From: an uncultured Lachnospiraceae bacterium
Lineage (GTDB): Bacteria > Bacillota > Clostridia > Lachnospirales > Lachnospiraceae
DNA length: 19,797 bases
Reading direction: 5' to 3'
Assembly (NCBI GenBank): GCA_934351925.1
Contig: CAKRJT010000040.1
Span: 1-19,797, forward strand
How positions within the stretch are numbered: the stretch's first letter is position 1; every line of letters begins with the position of its first letter. Of this stretch, positions 1-7,046 are shown piece by piece. The notes under the pieces are model-generated. The model did no database searches, was not told the origin of the DNA, and saw only the letters and a list, made by a program, of their open reading frames with translations. A program made the translations under genes and the position numbers.

Positions 1-22
1 GGCTCCCTCCGCATGAGCGGCA

Positions 23-238
23 TTACTGCTTTCCTGCCATCTCCTGCTCCTGTTTCATAATCATCTTCTTAACCATCTCACCACCGATAGAACCGGCCTG
101 TCTGGAAGTTAAGTCTCCATTGTAGCCTTCCTTTAAAGGTACGCCAAGCTCAGACGCTACCTCCATCTTAAATCTGTCCATTGCACCCTTTGCCTCTGGT
201 ACTGCTGCCTTGTTTGTTCCTGTATTAGTACTTGCCAT
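23..238 (-). CDS. alpha/beta-type small acid-soluble spore protein (SASP)
   Basis: A 71-residue protein of the alpha/beta SASP family. These proteins coat and protect DNA in the dormant spore and are degraded at germination by the protease GPR. The family core is visible: a KMEVASELGV segment matching the region GPR cleaves, then LTSRQAGSIGGEMVKKMI, the conserved second DNA-binding helix region. The N-terminus is Thr/Asn/Ala-rich as usual, and the length is typical. The start is set by a GGAGGTG Shine-Dalgarno 7 bases before ATG. A long leader of over 130 bases without other genes lies upstream. A forespore sigma factor would be expected to drive it, but I found only a poorly spaced candidate promoter. 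The family call is secure; the paralogue (SspA, SspB, SspC and so on) cannot be named. Confidence 0.95.
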   Translation of the reverse strand: MASTNTGTNKAAVPEAKGAMDRFKMEVASELGVPLKEGYNGDLTSRQAGSIGGEMVKKMIMKQEQEMAGKQ

Positions 239-296
239 TTTGATTCACCTCCATGAACATTGATATAGTTTTTGAAAATCCCGTGGCACCGGTCTT

Positions 297-355
297 TTCC
301 AATCCGACAAATTCCTTTCCCTCCGATTTGGGATTGCTCCTTCGCCGGATTGGAA
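297..355 (-). other. long-range inverted repeat in the spore-protein leader
   Basis: A perfect 10-bp inverted repeat (TTCCAATCCG at 297-306, CGGATTGGAA at 346-355) encloses 39 bases that can form a smaller TCCC/GGGA stem. It lies in the probable 5' untranslated region of the spore protein gene, about 60 bases before its start. I could not match it to a known riboswitch. It may be a leader RNA structure or a regulator site. Confidence 0.4.
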
Positions 356-474
356 TGTCCTTTGTCTTGGTATTATTATGTTCATGAAGCGTTTTATTAT
401 TATGCCAATTCGTGGAATATTATTTCCATATCATTGATATTTAATCAATCCCGATTGTTTTAATTCATTTCAAA

Positions 475-1020
475 TTACTTGTACTGTATGGAATGTGCGA
501 GCATATCCGCAGCTTTTTCTGACACAAGCTTTCCCGCAAGGCACAGTCCGAGGTCAATCGCCGTTCCCATGCCTCTGCTCGTCACGATATTGCCCTCATA
601 TGCAACTCTCTCCGGCACGAACTGTGCTCCCTTTAACTCGCCCTCAAAACCCGGAAAGCAGGTCGCTTTCTTACCTTCAAGAAATCCCAGATGTCCGAAC
701 ACACTCGGCGCCGCACATATAGCCGCAAGCAGCTTTCCTGCCGAATAATGCTTTTTAAGCACCTCGACAAGTCCCGCATGTGCCTCAAGTCCCTTCGTAC
801 CAGGTCCACCCGGAAGAAAAAGGACGTCCGCCTTGTCGTAATCGTTGTCCGCGAACATCGTGTCCGCAGTCACCTCAACCCTCTGTGCGCTCATAACCGT
901 CTTTTTATCCATTATTGAAACGGTGACGACATCAACTCCCGCTCTCCTTAGTACATCGACAACCGCAAGTGCCTCTACAAGCTCAAAACCCTCCGTCAAG
1001 AATGTAAATACCTTAGCCAT
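475..1020 (-). CDS. DJ-1/PfpI family protein (YajL/ThiJ-like)
   Basis: A 181-residue class I glutamine-amidotransferase-like protein of the DJ-1 family. Members are implicated in repair of glycated proteins and nucleotides, oxidative stress sensing or glyoxalase activity; the exact role here is unknown. It opens with MAKVFTFLTEGFELVEA, the usual first strand carrying the conserved acidic residues. The nucleophile elbow AAICAAP places the reactive Cys at residue 102, close to Cys106 of human DJ-1, and is followed by HLGFLEGKKAT and an SRGMGTAIDLG block typical of the family. I chose the ATG at 1020 over a longer frame to 1074 because GGAAGGGAG sits just upstream and family homology begins there. 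A TTGACC-17-TATAAT promoter precedes it, overlapping the divergent promoter of the CYTH gene. Confidence 0.9.
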   Translation of the reverse strand: MAKVFTFLTEGFELVEALAVVDVLRRAGVDVVTVSIMDKKTVMSAQRVEVTADTMFADNDYDKADVLFLPGGPGTKGLEAHAGLVEVLKKHYSAGKLLAAICAAPSVFGHLGFLEGKKATCFPGFEGELKGAQFVPERVAYEGNIVTSRGMGTAIDLGLCLAGKLVSEKAADMLAHSIQYK

Positions 1021-1094
1021 GTAATCTCCCTTCCGCAGATGCACAAGGTTCATATCCTCATGCCCGCTACACAAATATCCTGTGTAAAAAACTT

Positions 1095-1123
1095 TTGCAA
1101 CATCACTGATTATATACTAAAAT
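1095..1123 (+). promoter_or_regulatory. sigma-A-type promoter for the CYTH gene
   Basis: TTGCAA (1095-1100), a 17-base spacer, then TAAAAT (1118-1123). A transcript would begin near 1130, leaving a leader of about 65 bases before the ATG at 1197. Confidence 0.5.
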
Positions 1124-1137
1124 GATGCTGTGGTCAA
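1109..1137 (-). promoter_or_regulatory. sigma-A-type promoter for the DJ-1 family gene
   Basis: Reading the minus strand, TTGACC (1132-1137) and TATAAT (1109-1114) are separated by exactly 17 bases. It overlaps the plus-strand promoter at 1095-1123. Confidence 0.6.
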
Positions 1138-1196
1138 AATGTCTTTTGCCAACACATACAATTATCACTATAAATCCAATCAAAAAGGAGTTTCCC

Positions 1197-1649
1197 ATGG
1201 AAATCGAACGCAAATTTCTCATCGACAAAATACCCGGCAATATAGACCTCGCCGCTCTCAGATGCCGCCATATCGAGCAGGGTTATCTGTGCGCCGAGCC
1301 CGTCGTGCGGGTGCGCCGCGATAACGACGACTATTATCTTACCTACAAATCCAAGGGGCTTATGGCTCGTGAGGAGTACAATCTTCCGCTCACGAAAACC
1401 GCCTACGACAATTTAATCAAAAAAGCTGACGGAAATATTATCACCAAAACTCGCTATGAAATTCCCGAGAAGGACAATCTCACAATAGAGCTCGATATCT
1501 TCGAGGGCAGATTTGCCGGACTCTTACTCGCCGAGGTGGAATTTTCCTCCGAAGCCGAAGCTCTCGCCTATGTACCGCCTGTCTGGTTCGGAAAAGACGT
1601 CACAAACGACGCCACATACCACAATTCCAACATGGCATGCAGGGCATAG
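1197..1649 (+). CDS. CYTH domain protein (triphosphate tunnel metalloenzyme type)
   Basis: A 150-residue single-domain CYTH protein. The family forms an eight-stranded tunnel that binds triphosphates; bacterial members of this size are usually inorganic triphosphatases, and relatives include thiamine triphosphatase and adenylate cyclase. The signature ExExK is at the very N-terminus (E2, E4, K6 in MEIERKF). Further tunnel-type basic and acidic residues follow: RVRRDNDDYYLTYKSKG, TKTRYEIP, and the IELDIFEGRFAGLLLAEVEF strand pair. The start is fixed by AAAAAGGAG 8 bases upstream and by the signature being terminal. It stands alone between divergent and downstream units, so context gives no substrate. 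Inorganic triphosphatase is the best guess, by family. Confidence 0.9.
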   Translation: MEIERKFLIDKIPGNIDLAALRCRHIEQGYLCAEPVVRVRRDNDDYYLTYKSKGLMAREEYNLPLTKTAYDNLIKKADGNIITKTRYEIPEKDNLTIELDIFEGRFAGLLLAEVEFSSEAEALAYVPPVWFGKDVTNDATYHNSNMACRA

Positions 1650-1723
1650 CCGCGCTCTTTCTGTCCTTTCAGGTGTGTGCACTAAAATTCACACAATTTT
1701 AATACTTTTTCACCAAATATGTA

Positions 1724-1752
1724 TACACAAATTTCAAAAAGTATGTTATAAT
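1724..1752 (+). promoter_or_regulatory. probable promoter of fucO
   Basis: A perfect TATAAT (1747-1752) has a partial -35 match TACACA 17 bases upstream, within AT-rich DNA. The resulting leader of about 80 bases contains a GCGGGA/TCCCGC stem (1768-1799) before the ribosome binding site AAAGGAG at 1825-1831. Confidence 0.5.
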
Positions 1753-1841
1753 TCACTATATAGGGCAGCGGGATATAATTATCAAAATTTTTCTCCCGCA
1801 GATCAACAGATAATTCATATTTTGAAAGGAGTAATATAGCA

Positions 1842-2987
1842 ATGGGAAGAATAGTACTTAATGAAACATCTTATCATGGCGCGGGCTGCATCGCAGAGAT
1901 CGCCACAGAGGTAAAGGGACGTGCTTTTAAGAAGGCATTTGTATGCTCCGATCCTGATCTTATCAAGTTCGGTGTTACGGCGAAGGTTACCAAGGTATTA
2001 GACGATGCGGGTCTCGCATATGAGATTTATTCAAATATTAAACCAAATCCAACAATCGAGAATGTCCAGACAGGTGTTGAGGCATTCAGAAAATCAGGAG
2101 CAGATTATCTCATCGCCATCGGCGGTGGTTCATCAATGGATACTGCCAAGGCTATCGGTATCATCATCAACAACCCTGAATTCGCAGATGTGAGAAGTCT
2201 TGAGGGCGTGGCTCCTACCAAGAATAAGTGTGTGCCTATCCTCGCGGTTCCTACCACAGCCGGTACTGCTGCCGAGGTTACAATCAACTACGTTATCACG
2301 GATGTTGAGAAGCATCGTAAGATGGTATGTGTTGACACACATGACATTCCTGTAGTTGCTTTCATCGACCCTGAGATGATGTCCACAATGCCTAAGGGAC
2401 TCACCGCAGCAACAGGTATGGACGCTCTCACACATGCCATCGAGGGCTACACAACCAAGGCTGCATGGGAGATGACTGATATGTTCCATCTCAAGGCTAT
2501 CGAGCTTATCTCCAAGAATCTCCGCGGTGCCGTTGCCAACACCCCTGAGGGACGTGAAGGCATGGCTCTTGGTCAGTACATAGCAGGCATGGGTTTCTCC
2601 AACGTAGGACTTGGTATCGTTCACTCCATGGCTCACCCACTCGGAGCTGTATACGATACACCACACGGTGTTGCCAACGCAATCATCCTTCCTACAGTAA
2701 TGGAATACAACGCTGAGGCTACGGGCGACAAGTACAAGTACATCGCTAAGGCTATGGGCGTTGAAGGAACAGAGAACATGACCGTTGAGGAGTACCGCAA
2801 GGCAGCTATAGACGCTGTTAAGCAGCTCTCACACGATGTAGGTATCCCTGCCGACCTCAAGGATATCGTTAAGAGAGAGGATATTCCATTCCTTGCCCAG
2901 TCAGCTTACGATGATGCATGCCGTCCGGGTAACCCAAGAGATACCAGCGTAGAGGACATCACAAAGCTTTACGAGTCACTTATCTAA
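1842..2987 (+). CDS. fucO: lactaldehyde reductase / propanediol oxidoreductase (iron-containing alcohol dehydrogenase)
   Basis: A 381-residue group III alcohol dehydrogenase, almost co-linear with E. coli FucO as I recall it: shared blocks include GADYLIAIGGGS, NNPEFADVRSLEG, PTTAGTAAEVTINYVITD and GQY-AGMGFSNVGLG. It reduces L-lactaldehyde to 1,2-propanediol with NADH during anaerobic fucose or rhamnose use. The GGGS nucleotide-binding loop is at 94-97. The iron ligands are all present: Asp194 and His198 in MDALTHAIEG, His261 in HSMAHPLGA, His275 in TPHG. AAAGGAG precedes the ATG. The gene has its own promoter and terminator and no fucose or rhamnose genes beside it, so it is an orphan unit. 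Codon choice looks more biased than in its neighbours, suggesting high expression (inference). Confidence 0.95.
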   Translation: MGRIVLNETSYHGAGCIAEIATEVKGRAFKKAFVCSDPDLIKFGVTAKVTKVLDDAGLAYEIYSNIKPNPTIENVQTGVEAFRKSGADYLIAIGGGSSMDTAKAIGIIINNPEFADVRSLEGVAPTKNKCVPILAVPTTAGTAAEVTINYVITDVEKHRKMVCVDTHDIPVVAFIDPEMMSTMPKGLTAATGMDALTHAIEGYTTKAAWEMTDMFHLKAIELISKNLRGAVANTPEGREGMALGQYIAGMGFSNVGLGIVHSMAHPLGAVYDTPHGVANAIILPTVMEYNAEATGDKYKYIAKAMGVEGTENMTVEEYRKAAIDAVKQLSHDVGIPADLKDIVKREDIPFLAQSAYDDACRPGNPRDTSVEDITKLYESLI

Positions 2988-3019
2988 CCTCCGTTAGTTT
3001 CATTATCTTCGTTTGCAGG

Positions 3020-3055
3020 AAAAAAGCTATATCGCCGCGGCGGTATAGCTTTTTT
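3020..3055 (+). terminator. strong terminator between convergent fucO and the minus-strand operon
   Basis: AAAAAAGCTATATCGCCG pairs with CGGCGGTATAGCTTTTTT. One pair is G-U in plus-strand RNA but A-C in minus-strand RNA, so it favours fucO, though A and T tracts on both sides make it usable in both directions. Confidence 0.9.
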
Positions 3056-3059
3056 CCAT

Positions 3060-3281
3060 TTAATATCTTCGATTATTATGTCTCTTTTTTCTGAGTTTCT
3101 TTTTCTTCTGCTTATACTTCTCTTTCTTAAGCTTTTCCTTCCGCTTGGCTTCATTTTTAATATTTTTCTTAGCCTGCTTAAAATACTCCCCAACCGTCGA
3201 GCGCAGCACCAGAAAAACGTATGTCACCACAGTACCTATCTGTATAAGCTGTACCAGCTTCTTTCTCCTGTCATCGTCCAT
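3060..3281 (-). CDS. small membrane protein with highly basic tail, unknown function
   Basis: A 73-residue protein I do not recognise. Residues about 8-30 form one hydrophobic segment (LIQIGTVVTYVFLVLRS). Everything from about residue 35 on is dominated by Lys and Arg, with a coiled-coil-like run rich in K, E and Q. The positive-inside rule predicts a cytoplasmic C-terminal tail. GGAGGTG 8 bases before ATG makes it a convincing real gene despite its size. It begins 41 bases after the TtcA-like gene and is the last gene of that operon before the shared terminator. The tail could bind nucleic acid, ribosomes or acidic lipids, but nothing in the sequence decides this. The poly-A-rich DNA of the tail may also be slippage-prone. 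Confidence 0.75.
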   Translation of the reverse strand: MDDDRRKKLVQLIQIGTVVTYVFLVLRSTVGEYFKQAKKNIKNEAKRKEKLKKEKYKQKKKKLRKKRHNNRRY

Positions 3282-3322
3282 AATCCTGCACCTCCATTAT
3301 TATCCAGACGCTGAACTTCGTT

Positions 3323-4177
3323 TCATTTCACACCATAGTCGTCAAGAAAAATCCTCTTCTCCCCATCCTTCTGATACCCGATTATCTTTCTCAGATTTAC
3401 GTTCTCAACACTTCCGAATATATTGCTCTCGACGAGTGGATTGGTCTGTTTCAACGTGGCAATCAGGTTCTTTATCTCCGCACGTTTCGTCGTGAATGCC
3501 TTGTTTTCGATATTCTGCGTTGCGGTGCATGCACACCTCAAAAATTCAAGGCCATTGTAGTTCGCCCACGCTGTCACGTCCTGCTCGCGCACAAGATATA
3601 GCGGACGTATCAGCTCCATTCCCTCCACATTGTCGCTCGGAAGCTTCGGCATCATAGTCTGCACCTGTGCTCCGTAGAGCATGCTCATAAGTATGGTCTC
3701 GATGACATCGTCATAGTGATGTCCGAGCGCAATCTTGTTGCAGCCGAGCTCCTTTGCACGTCTGTACAGATGCCCTCTTCTCATTCTCGCACATATGAAG
3801 CACGGCGAGGTCTGCGTGTCATCCACCGCCTCGAACACATTCGTTGAAAATATTGTGAGCGGTATTCCAAGAAGCTCGGCATTGCTCTCCATACGTTTTC
3901 GGTTTATCTCACTGTAGCCCGGATCCATCGACAGAAACTTCACCTCAAAGCGCCTGTTGCCGTATCTCTGATATAGCTGCATGAGCTTTGCCAGCAGCGC
4001 AGAATCCTTCCCTCCCGACACGCACACTGCAATGCTGTCACCGTCCGAGATGAGCTCATAGCGCTCAACCGCTTTTACAAAGCGTCCCCATATGTCCTTG
4101 CGGTATATCTTTACTATGCTTCTCTCTATCTCCTGAACAGGACTGAGTGTCTTTTTTTTACTTGTATTTTCTTCCAT
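3323..4177 (-). CDS. TtcA/TilS-superfamily tRNA thiolation ATP pyrophosphatase
   Basis: About 284 residues of the PP-loop ATPase family, closest to TtcA, which uses an iron-sulfur cluster to convert tRNA cytidine-32 to 2-thiocytidine. The PP-loop SGGKDS is at about residues 54-59. A CFIC pair (Cys126, Cys129) and a later CAC (Cys215, Cys217) supply the expected cluster ligands, and ALGHHYDDVIETILM is the conserved second block. The 3' end of the upstream hydrolase gene overlaps the start, implying translational coupling. The start is uncertain: I use the ATG at 4177, but an in-frame GTG at 4198 is possible. Many Firmicutes carry such proteins with unproven targets, so C32 thiolation is inferred from family. 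Confidence 0.85.
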   Translation of the reverse strand: MEENTSKKKTLSPVQEIERSIVKIYRKDIWGRFVKAVERYELISDGDSIAVCVSGGKDSALLAKLMQLYQRYGNRRFEVKFLSMDPGYSEINRKRMESNAELLGIPLTIFSTNVFEAVDDTQTSPCFICARMRRGHLYRRAKELGCNKIALGHHYDDVIETILMSMLYGAQVQTMMPKLPSDNVEGMELIRPLYLVREQDVTAWANYNGLEFLRCACTATQNIENKAFTTKRAEIKNLIATLKQTNPLVESNIFGSVENVNLRKIIGYQKDGEKRIFLDDYGVK

Positions 4178-5624
4178 ATTGCTGCTGCAGCTCTCCACCT
4201 GTAAACAAATTAAATTCCTTGTAATATGTCTCTTCTATTTTTCTGAACAGTATTCCGACATGCCCGTCATTGAAGGAGAAGTTCATAAACACCTTCCCGA
4301 CGTACTCATCTATAATCTGCGCGTATATAAGAAAGGTGTTGTCGTTTCTCCATGCTCCGCTGACAAGCGCCCTGTGTCCGTACTCAGGGAACACCGTCAG
4401 CTCATTATGTCCTATACCGAACCTAAGGCAATGCTCTCCCGTGCCGTTCTCATAGGCAAGACTACCCTTATCACCGTCAAACGACAGTCTGAAGCTCACA
4501 AATCCACCCTCGTTGTCGTCCGCCCTTATAATACGCCCGTTGACCTCAGCCTCAAGTGCAGACTGCTTCACACCCTTCAAATACACCTGTGGCAGCTCAT
4601 ACCAGCCCTCAGGCTGCACCGTCAGGCTATAGCTGCAGGTTCCCGCCTTGCACCGTCCTTCGTCATCGCTCAGCAAAGTGTTCCACAGCGCATCATATAT
4701 GAGCTGTACTCCGCCCTGTCTGCCCTGTGTGTCCGCCGTAGTCACTATCAGCACGTCTCTGTCCGGAATACATATTCCGAGCTGTCCGCCCATTCCAAAG
4801 CAGGCATAGCTATCGTGTGTTGTTCTCCAGAACTGGTAGCCATAGCCCTGCATCTCCTCAAGAGTCTGCCCGACTGCATAATTGTCCGACCACCTTGTCA
4901 GTGCGAGGTCCAGATACTCCTCCGGCAGATATCTCCTGCCGTTATACACTCCGCCCTTCATAACCAGATACATAACCTTCGCCAAATCCATCGGCGAGAC
5001 CATTAGTCCCGAACCGCCCATTGTCACTCCCATTGGGTCTTTAAGACAGTAGGCATTATCCGAAAAACCTATATCATCAAGAAACCTTTCGCGAAGGTAC
5101 TCGAGCAGCTCCTCTCCGGCAAGCTTCTCCACAAGTGCCGCGAGCACATGAGTCGAGGACGTATCGTATATGTAGAAGGTTCCCGGATAATGCGTTGGCT
5201 CGGTCGTAAAAAATGAGCCAACCCAGTCCGTACAGCCTGCCAGCTTATAGGTTGTCTTATTGTGCACCGCCCTCATCGTGAGCATGTGCCGTATCGTCAG
5301 CGCCCTCATATACGGGTGAACCCGCTCAGGCAGCTTTTCCGGAAAATAATCTATTATATGGTCGTCGAGCGACAGCTTTCCCTCATCGGCGAGCAGGCCT
5401 ATCGCAAGCGATACCATGCTCTTTGTCACCGAGAACATTCTGTGAAGCTCCTTCGGTCCGTAAGGCTTCTGGTAAGCCTCAAACACGAGCTTTCCGTCCT
5501 TTATGACGATAAGGCTGTGAAGCGGTATCTCCGCCGCATGAAGCCTCCCGGCAAAATCCAGCATTTTTTCCTTTGACAGCCCTACACTTTCAGGCTCTGT
5601 TCTCTCAAATTCCATTCCTGACAT
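4158..5624 (-). CDS. serine hydrolase, beta-lactamase/class C PBP-like family
   Basis: A 488-residue protein with an N-terminal beta-lactamase-fold domain and an additional C-terminal beta-rich region from about residue 335. The SxxK catalytic pair is Ser65 and Lys68 (MFSVTKSM). Tyr153 in YIYDTSST is the expected second-motif tyrosine, and FGMGGQLG (277-281 core) occupies the usual KTG/HxG position. There is no signal peptide, so it is probably cytoplasmic, unlike true DD-peptidases. Family members are esterases, amidases or D-amino-peptidases; the substrate here is unknown. It starts 14 bases after an SGNH lipoprotein gene, with GAGGTAGGA upstream of the ATG, and overlaps the TtcA-like gene. 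An ATG three codons later is an alternative start. Confidence 0.88.
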   Translation of the reverse strand: MSGMEFERTEPESVGLSKEKMLDFAGRLHAAEIPLHSLIVIKDGKLVFEAYQKPYGPKELHRMFSVTKSMVSLAIGLLADEGKLSLDDHIIDYFPEKLPERVHPYMRALTIRHMLTMRAVHNKTTYKLAGCTDWVGSFFTTEPTHYPGTFYIYDTSSTHVLAALVEKLAGEELLEYLRERFLDDIGFSDNAYCLKDPMGVTMGGSGLMVSPMDLAKVMYLVMKGGVYNGRRYLPEEYLDLALTRWSDNYAVGQTLEEMQGYGYQFWRTTHDSYACFGMGGQLGICIPDRDVLIVTTADTQGRQGGVQLIYDALWNTLLSDDEGRCKAGTCSYSLTVQPEGWYELPQVYLKGVKQSALEAEVNGRIIRADDNEGGFVSFRLSFDGDKGSLAYENGTGEHCLRFGIGHNELTVFPEYGHRALVSGAWRNDNTFLIYAQIIDEYVGKVFMNFSFNDGHVGILFRKIEETYYKEFNLFTGGELQQQYGRKYK

Positions 5625-5638
5625 CTTCCTACCTCAAT

Positions 5639-6976
5639 TCAGTTTCCATACTGCGCTATCGCGCTTTTTACTCCATCAAAATATCCCAGTGCTTCCATGC
5701 GCTCATATAAAATCATTCCTGCGGCACGGTAGCCATATTCATTCAGATGTATCTCGTCCGATTTCAGGTACCCCATGACAATACCTTCCTGAATGTTGTA
5801 CCAGTCACCGGACTGACGCTCCTGCCCGACAAGCTCCGGTCCCCTGTTTACAAGCTCCGTCCTCATATCAATATAGTTATTACCAAAATATGCCGACATC
5901 TTCTGTGACAGCTCTCCACGCGAAGTATTGTCCCCCGTGGTGAGCCCGATAATAACATATCTGGTAAGCCCTCTCGCATCAATTATGCGCTGATACTGTG
6001 ATATCAGATCCTCAGCATTTTCGTAATATCCGTTTTCCCCCATGAAAATGACATTCACATATCCGCCGTAGAGCTCCTTGCTCGCCGGATAAACCTGCGT
6101 ACCTCCCTCAACAAAGACCTCCGTCCCCGGCTCAAGACGTGTAAAATAGCAGTACCCATAGGCACCGCTGTGATAGGAACTCGTGATATTTCCCTGCACA
6201 CCGTTAATCGTGACAGGATTAAGCCCTGCATCGCCGAAAGCTGCCAGATTGCTATACATACCATTATCTAAATCAATATGGATTTCCGTAGGGCTGCACT
6301 GCGCCGGGATGATAAACTGGTTAGTCCTCATCCCCCACGCTCCTGCTCTCGCCATTATGGTATAGGTCGGCTCCACACACACACCGTTATTCACCACGGG
6401 AATACCGTCCACAAGCCGCTCATCAATAAGACGCTTGAGTGTGGACGGATAACTCTCGCCGTTTCCTCCATATCCATAGGTCAGTGAGTCACCCCAGCAC
6501 ACTATACCCGGCAATGCCTGACTTACCGCCTGTCTTAGCAGCGCAGCCTTCTCCTCCGCGGACATCGTAGGTGCCTGTGTGGTCGTAACCTCCTCCGTTG
6601 TAGTCTCCGGTGGTGTCGTCGTGACCTCCTCCGTCGTGGTCTCCGGTGGTGTCGTCGTGACCTCCTCTGTCGTGGTCTCGGGCTGCGTTGTCACAGCCTC
6701 CGTCGCAGATGGTTCTTCCGTTGTAGTCTCAGCCACACTCTCCGGCTCTGTCACCACCTCCGCCGTACTCTCAGATTCTGTTGTGATCTGCGTATTTTTC
6801 TCTGTCTCCGACGGCTTAACCGTTGTCTGCGTTGTTGATGTTTCCATAGTCGTATCAAGAATTATTACCGACGCCCTGGCATTGCCATTGCACGCTGTCA
6901 AAAGGCATGCTGTCATGCCGATACCTGCTATTATCCTTCTCCATGCTCTCATAGTAAGCTTATCCTTCCGGAACAT
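5639..6976 (-). CDS. SGNH/GDSL-type hydrolase lipoprotein with Thr/Glu/Pro repeat stalk
   Basis: A 445-residue surface esterase-like protein. A basic N-terminus and hydrophobic stretch end in a lipobox LLTAC with the lipidated Cys at about 29. Residues about 38-137 are a low-complexity Thr/Glu/Ser/Pro stalk ending in three 12-residue PETTTEEVTTTP-type repeats. The catalytic domain follows: GDSLTYGYG (Ser164), then VVNNGV, VIIGLTTGDN, and a C-terminal DEIHLNEYG giving Asp407 and His410. Such stalked lipoproteins usually act on wall or carbohydrate ester substrates outside the membrane; the substrate is not known. I chose the ATG at 6976, preceded by CAGGAG, over a GTG at 6997. The downstream serine hydrolase starts 14 bases after its stop, so they are co-transcribed. 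Confidence 0.88.
   Translation of the reverse strand: MFRKDKLTMRAWRRIIAGIGMTACLLTACNGNARASVIILDTTMETSTTQTTVKPSETEKNTQITTESESTAEVVTEPESVAETTTEEPSATEAVTTQPETTTEEVTTTPPETTTEEVTTTPPETTTEEVTTTQAPTMSAEEKAALLRQAVSQALPGIVCWGDSLTYGYGGNGESYPSTLKRLIDERLVDGIPVVNNGVCVEPTYTIMARAGAWGMRTNQFIIPAQCSPTEIHIDLDNGMYSNLAAFGDAGLNPVTINGVQGNITSSYHSGAYGYCYFTRLEPGTEVFVEGGTQVYPASKELYGGYVNVIFMGENGYYENAEDLISQYQRIIDARGLTRYVIIGLTTGDNTSRGELSQKMSAYFGNNYIDMRTELVNRGPELVGQERQSGDWYNIQEGIVMGYLKSDEIHLNEYGYRAAGMILYERMEALGYFDGVKSAIAQYGN
6581..6688 (-). repeat. three tandem 36-base repeats coding the lipoprotein stalk
   Basis: Three copies of a 36-bp unit encode PETTTEEVTTTP-like 12-mers. The copies are nearly identical at the DNA level, with a few C/T changes, which suggests recent duplication and possible length variation between strains. 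Confidence 0.85.
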
Positions 6977-7046
6977 TAGTCTCCTGCCACCGCCCACAGT
7001 GACACAATTCTTTACCTGCTGTTATTCGGCAGTTCCATATGCAGAC

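Noticed and set aside
10..21. Terminator of the spore protein gene (CCGC/GCGG hairpin)
   Set aside because: A four-base stem with no T-tract in the visible sequence; the window ends too soon to judge.
240..380. Glycine, cobalamin or c-di-AMP riboswitch in the spore-protein leader
   Set aside because: Short matches such as GCGAAGGAGC are present, but the conserved cores of these classes are missing.
272..463. 63-codon frame on the plus strand in the spore-protein leader
   Set aside because: No ribosome site, and a composition unlike real protein.
2133..2666. 177-codon open frame on the minus strand
   Set aside because: Antisense to fucO, whose identity is unmistakable.
4179..5006. 275-codon open frame on the plus strand
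   Set aside because: Antisense to the serine hydrolase gene, which has full catalytic motifs; no ribosome site and no protein-family features.
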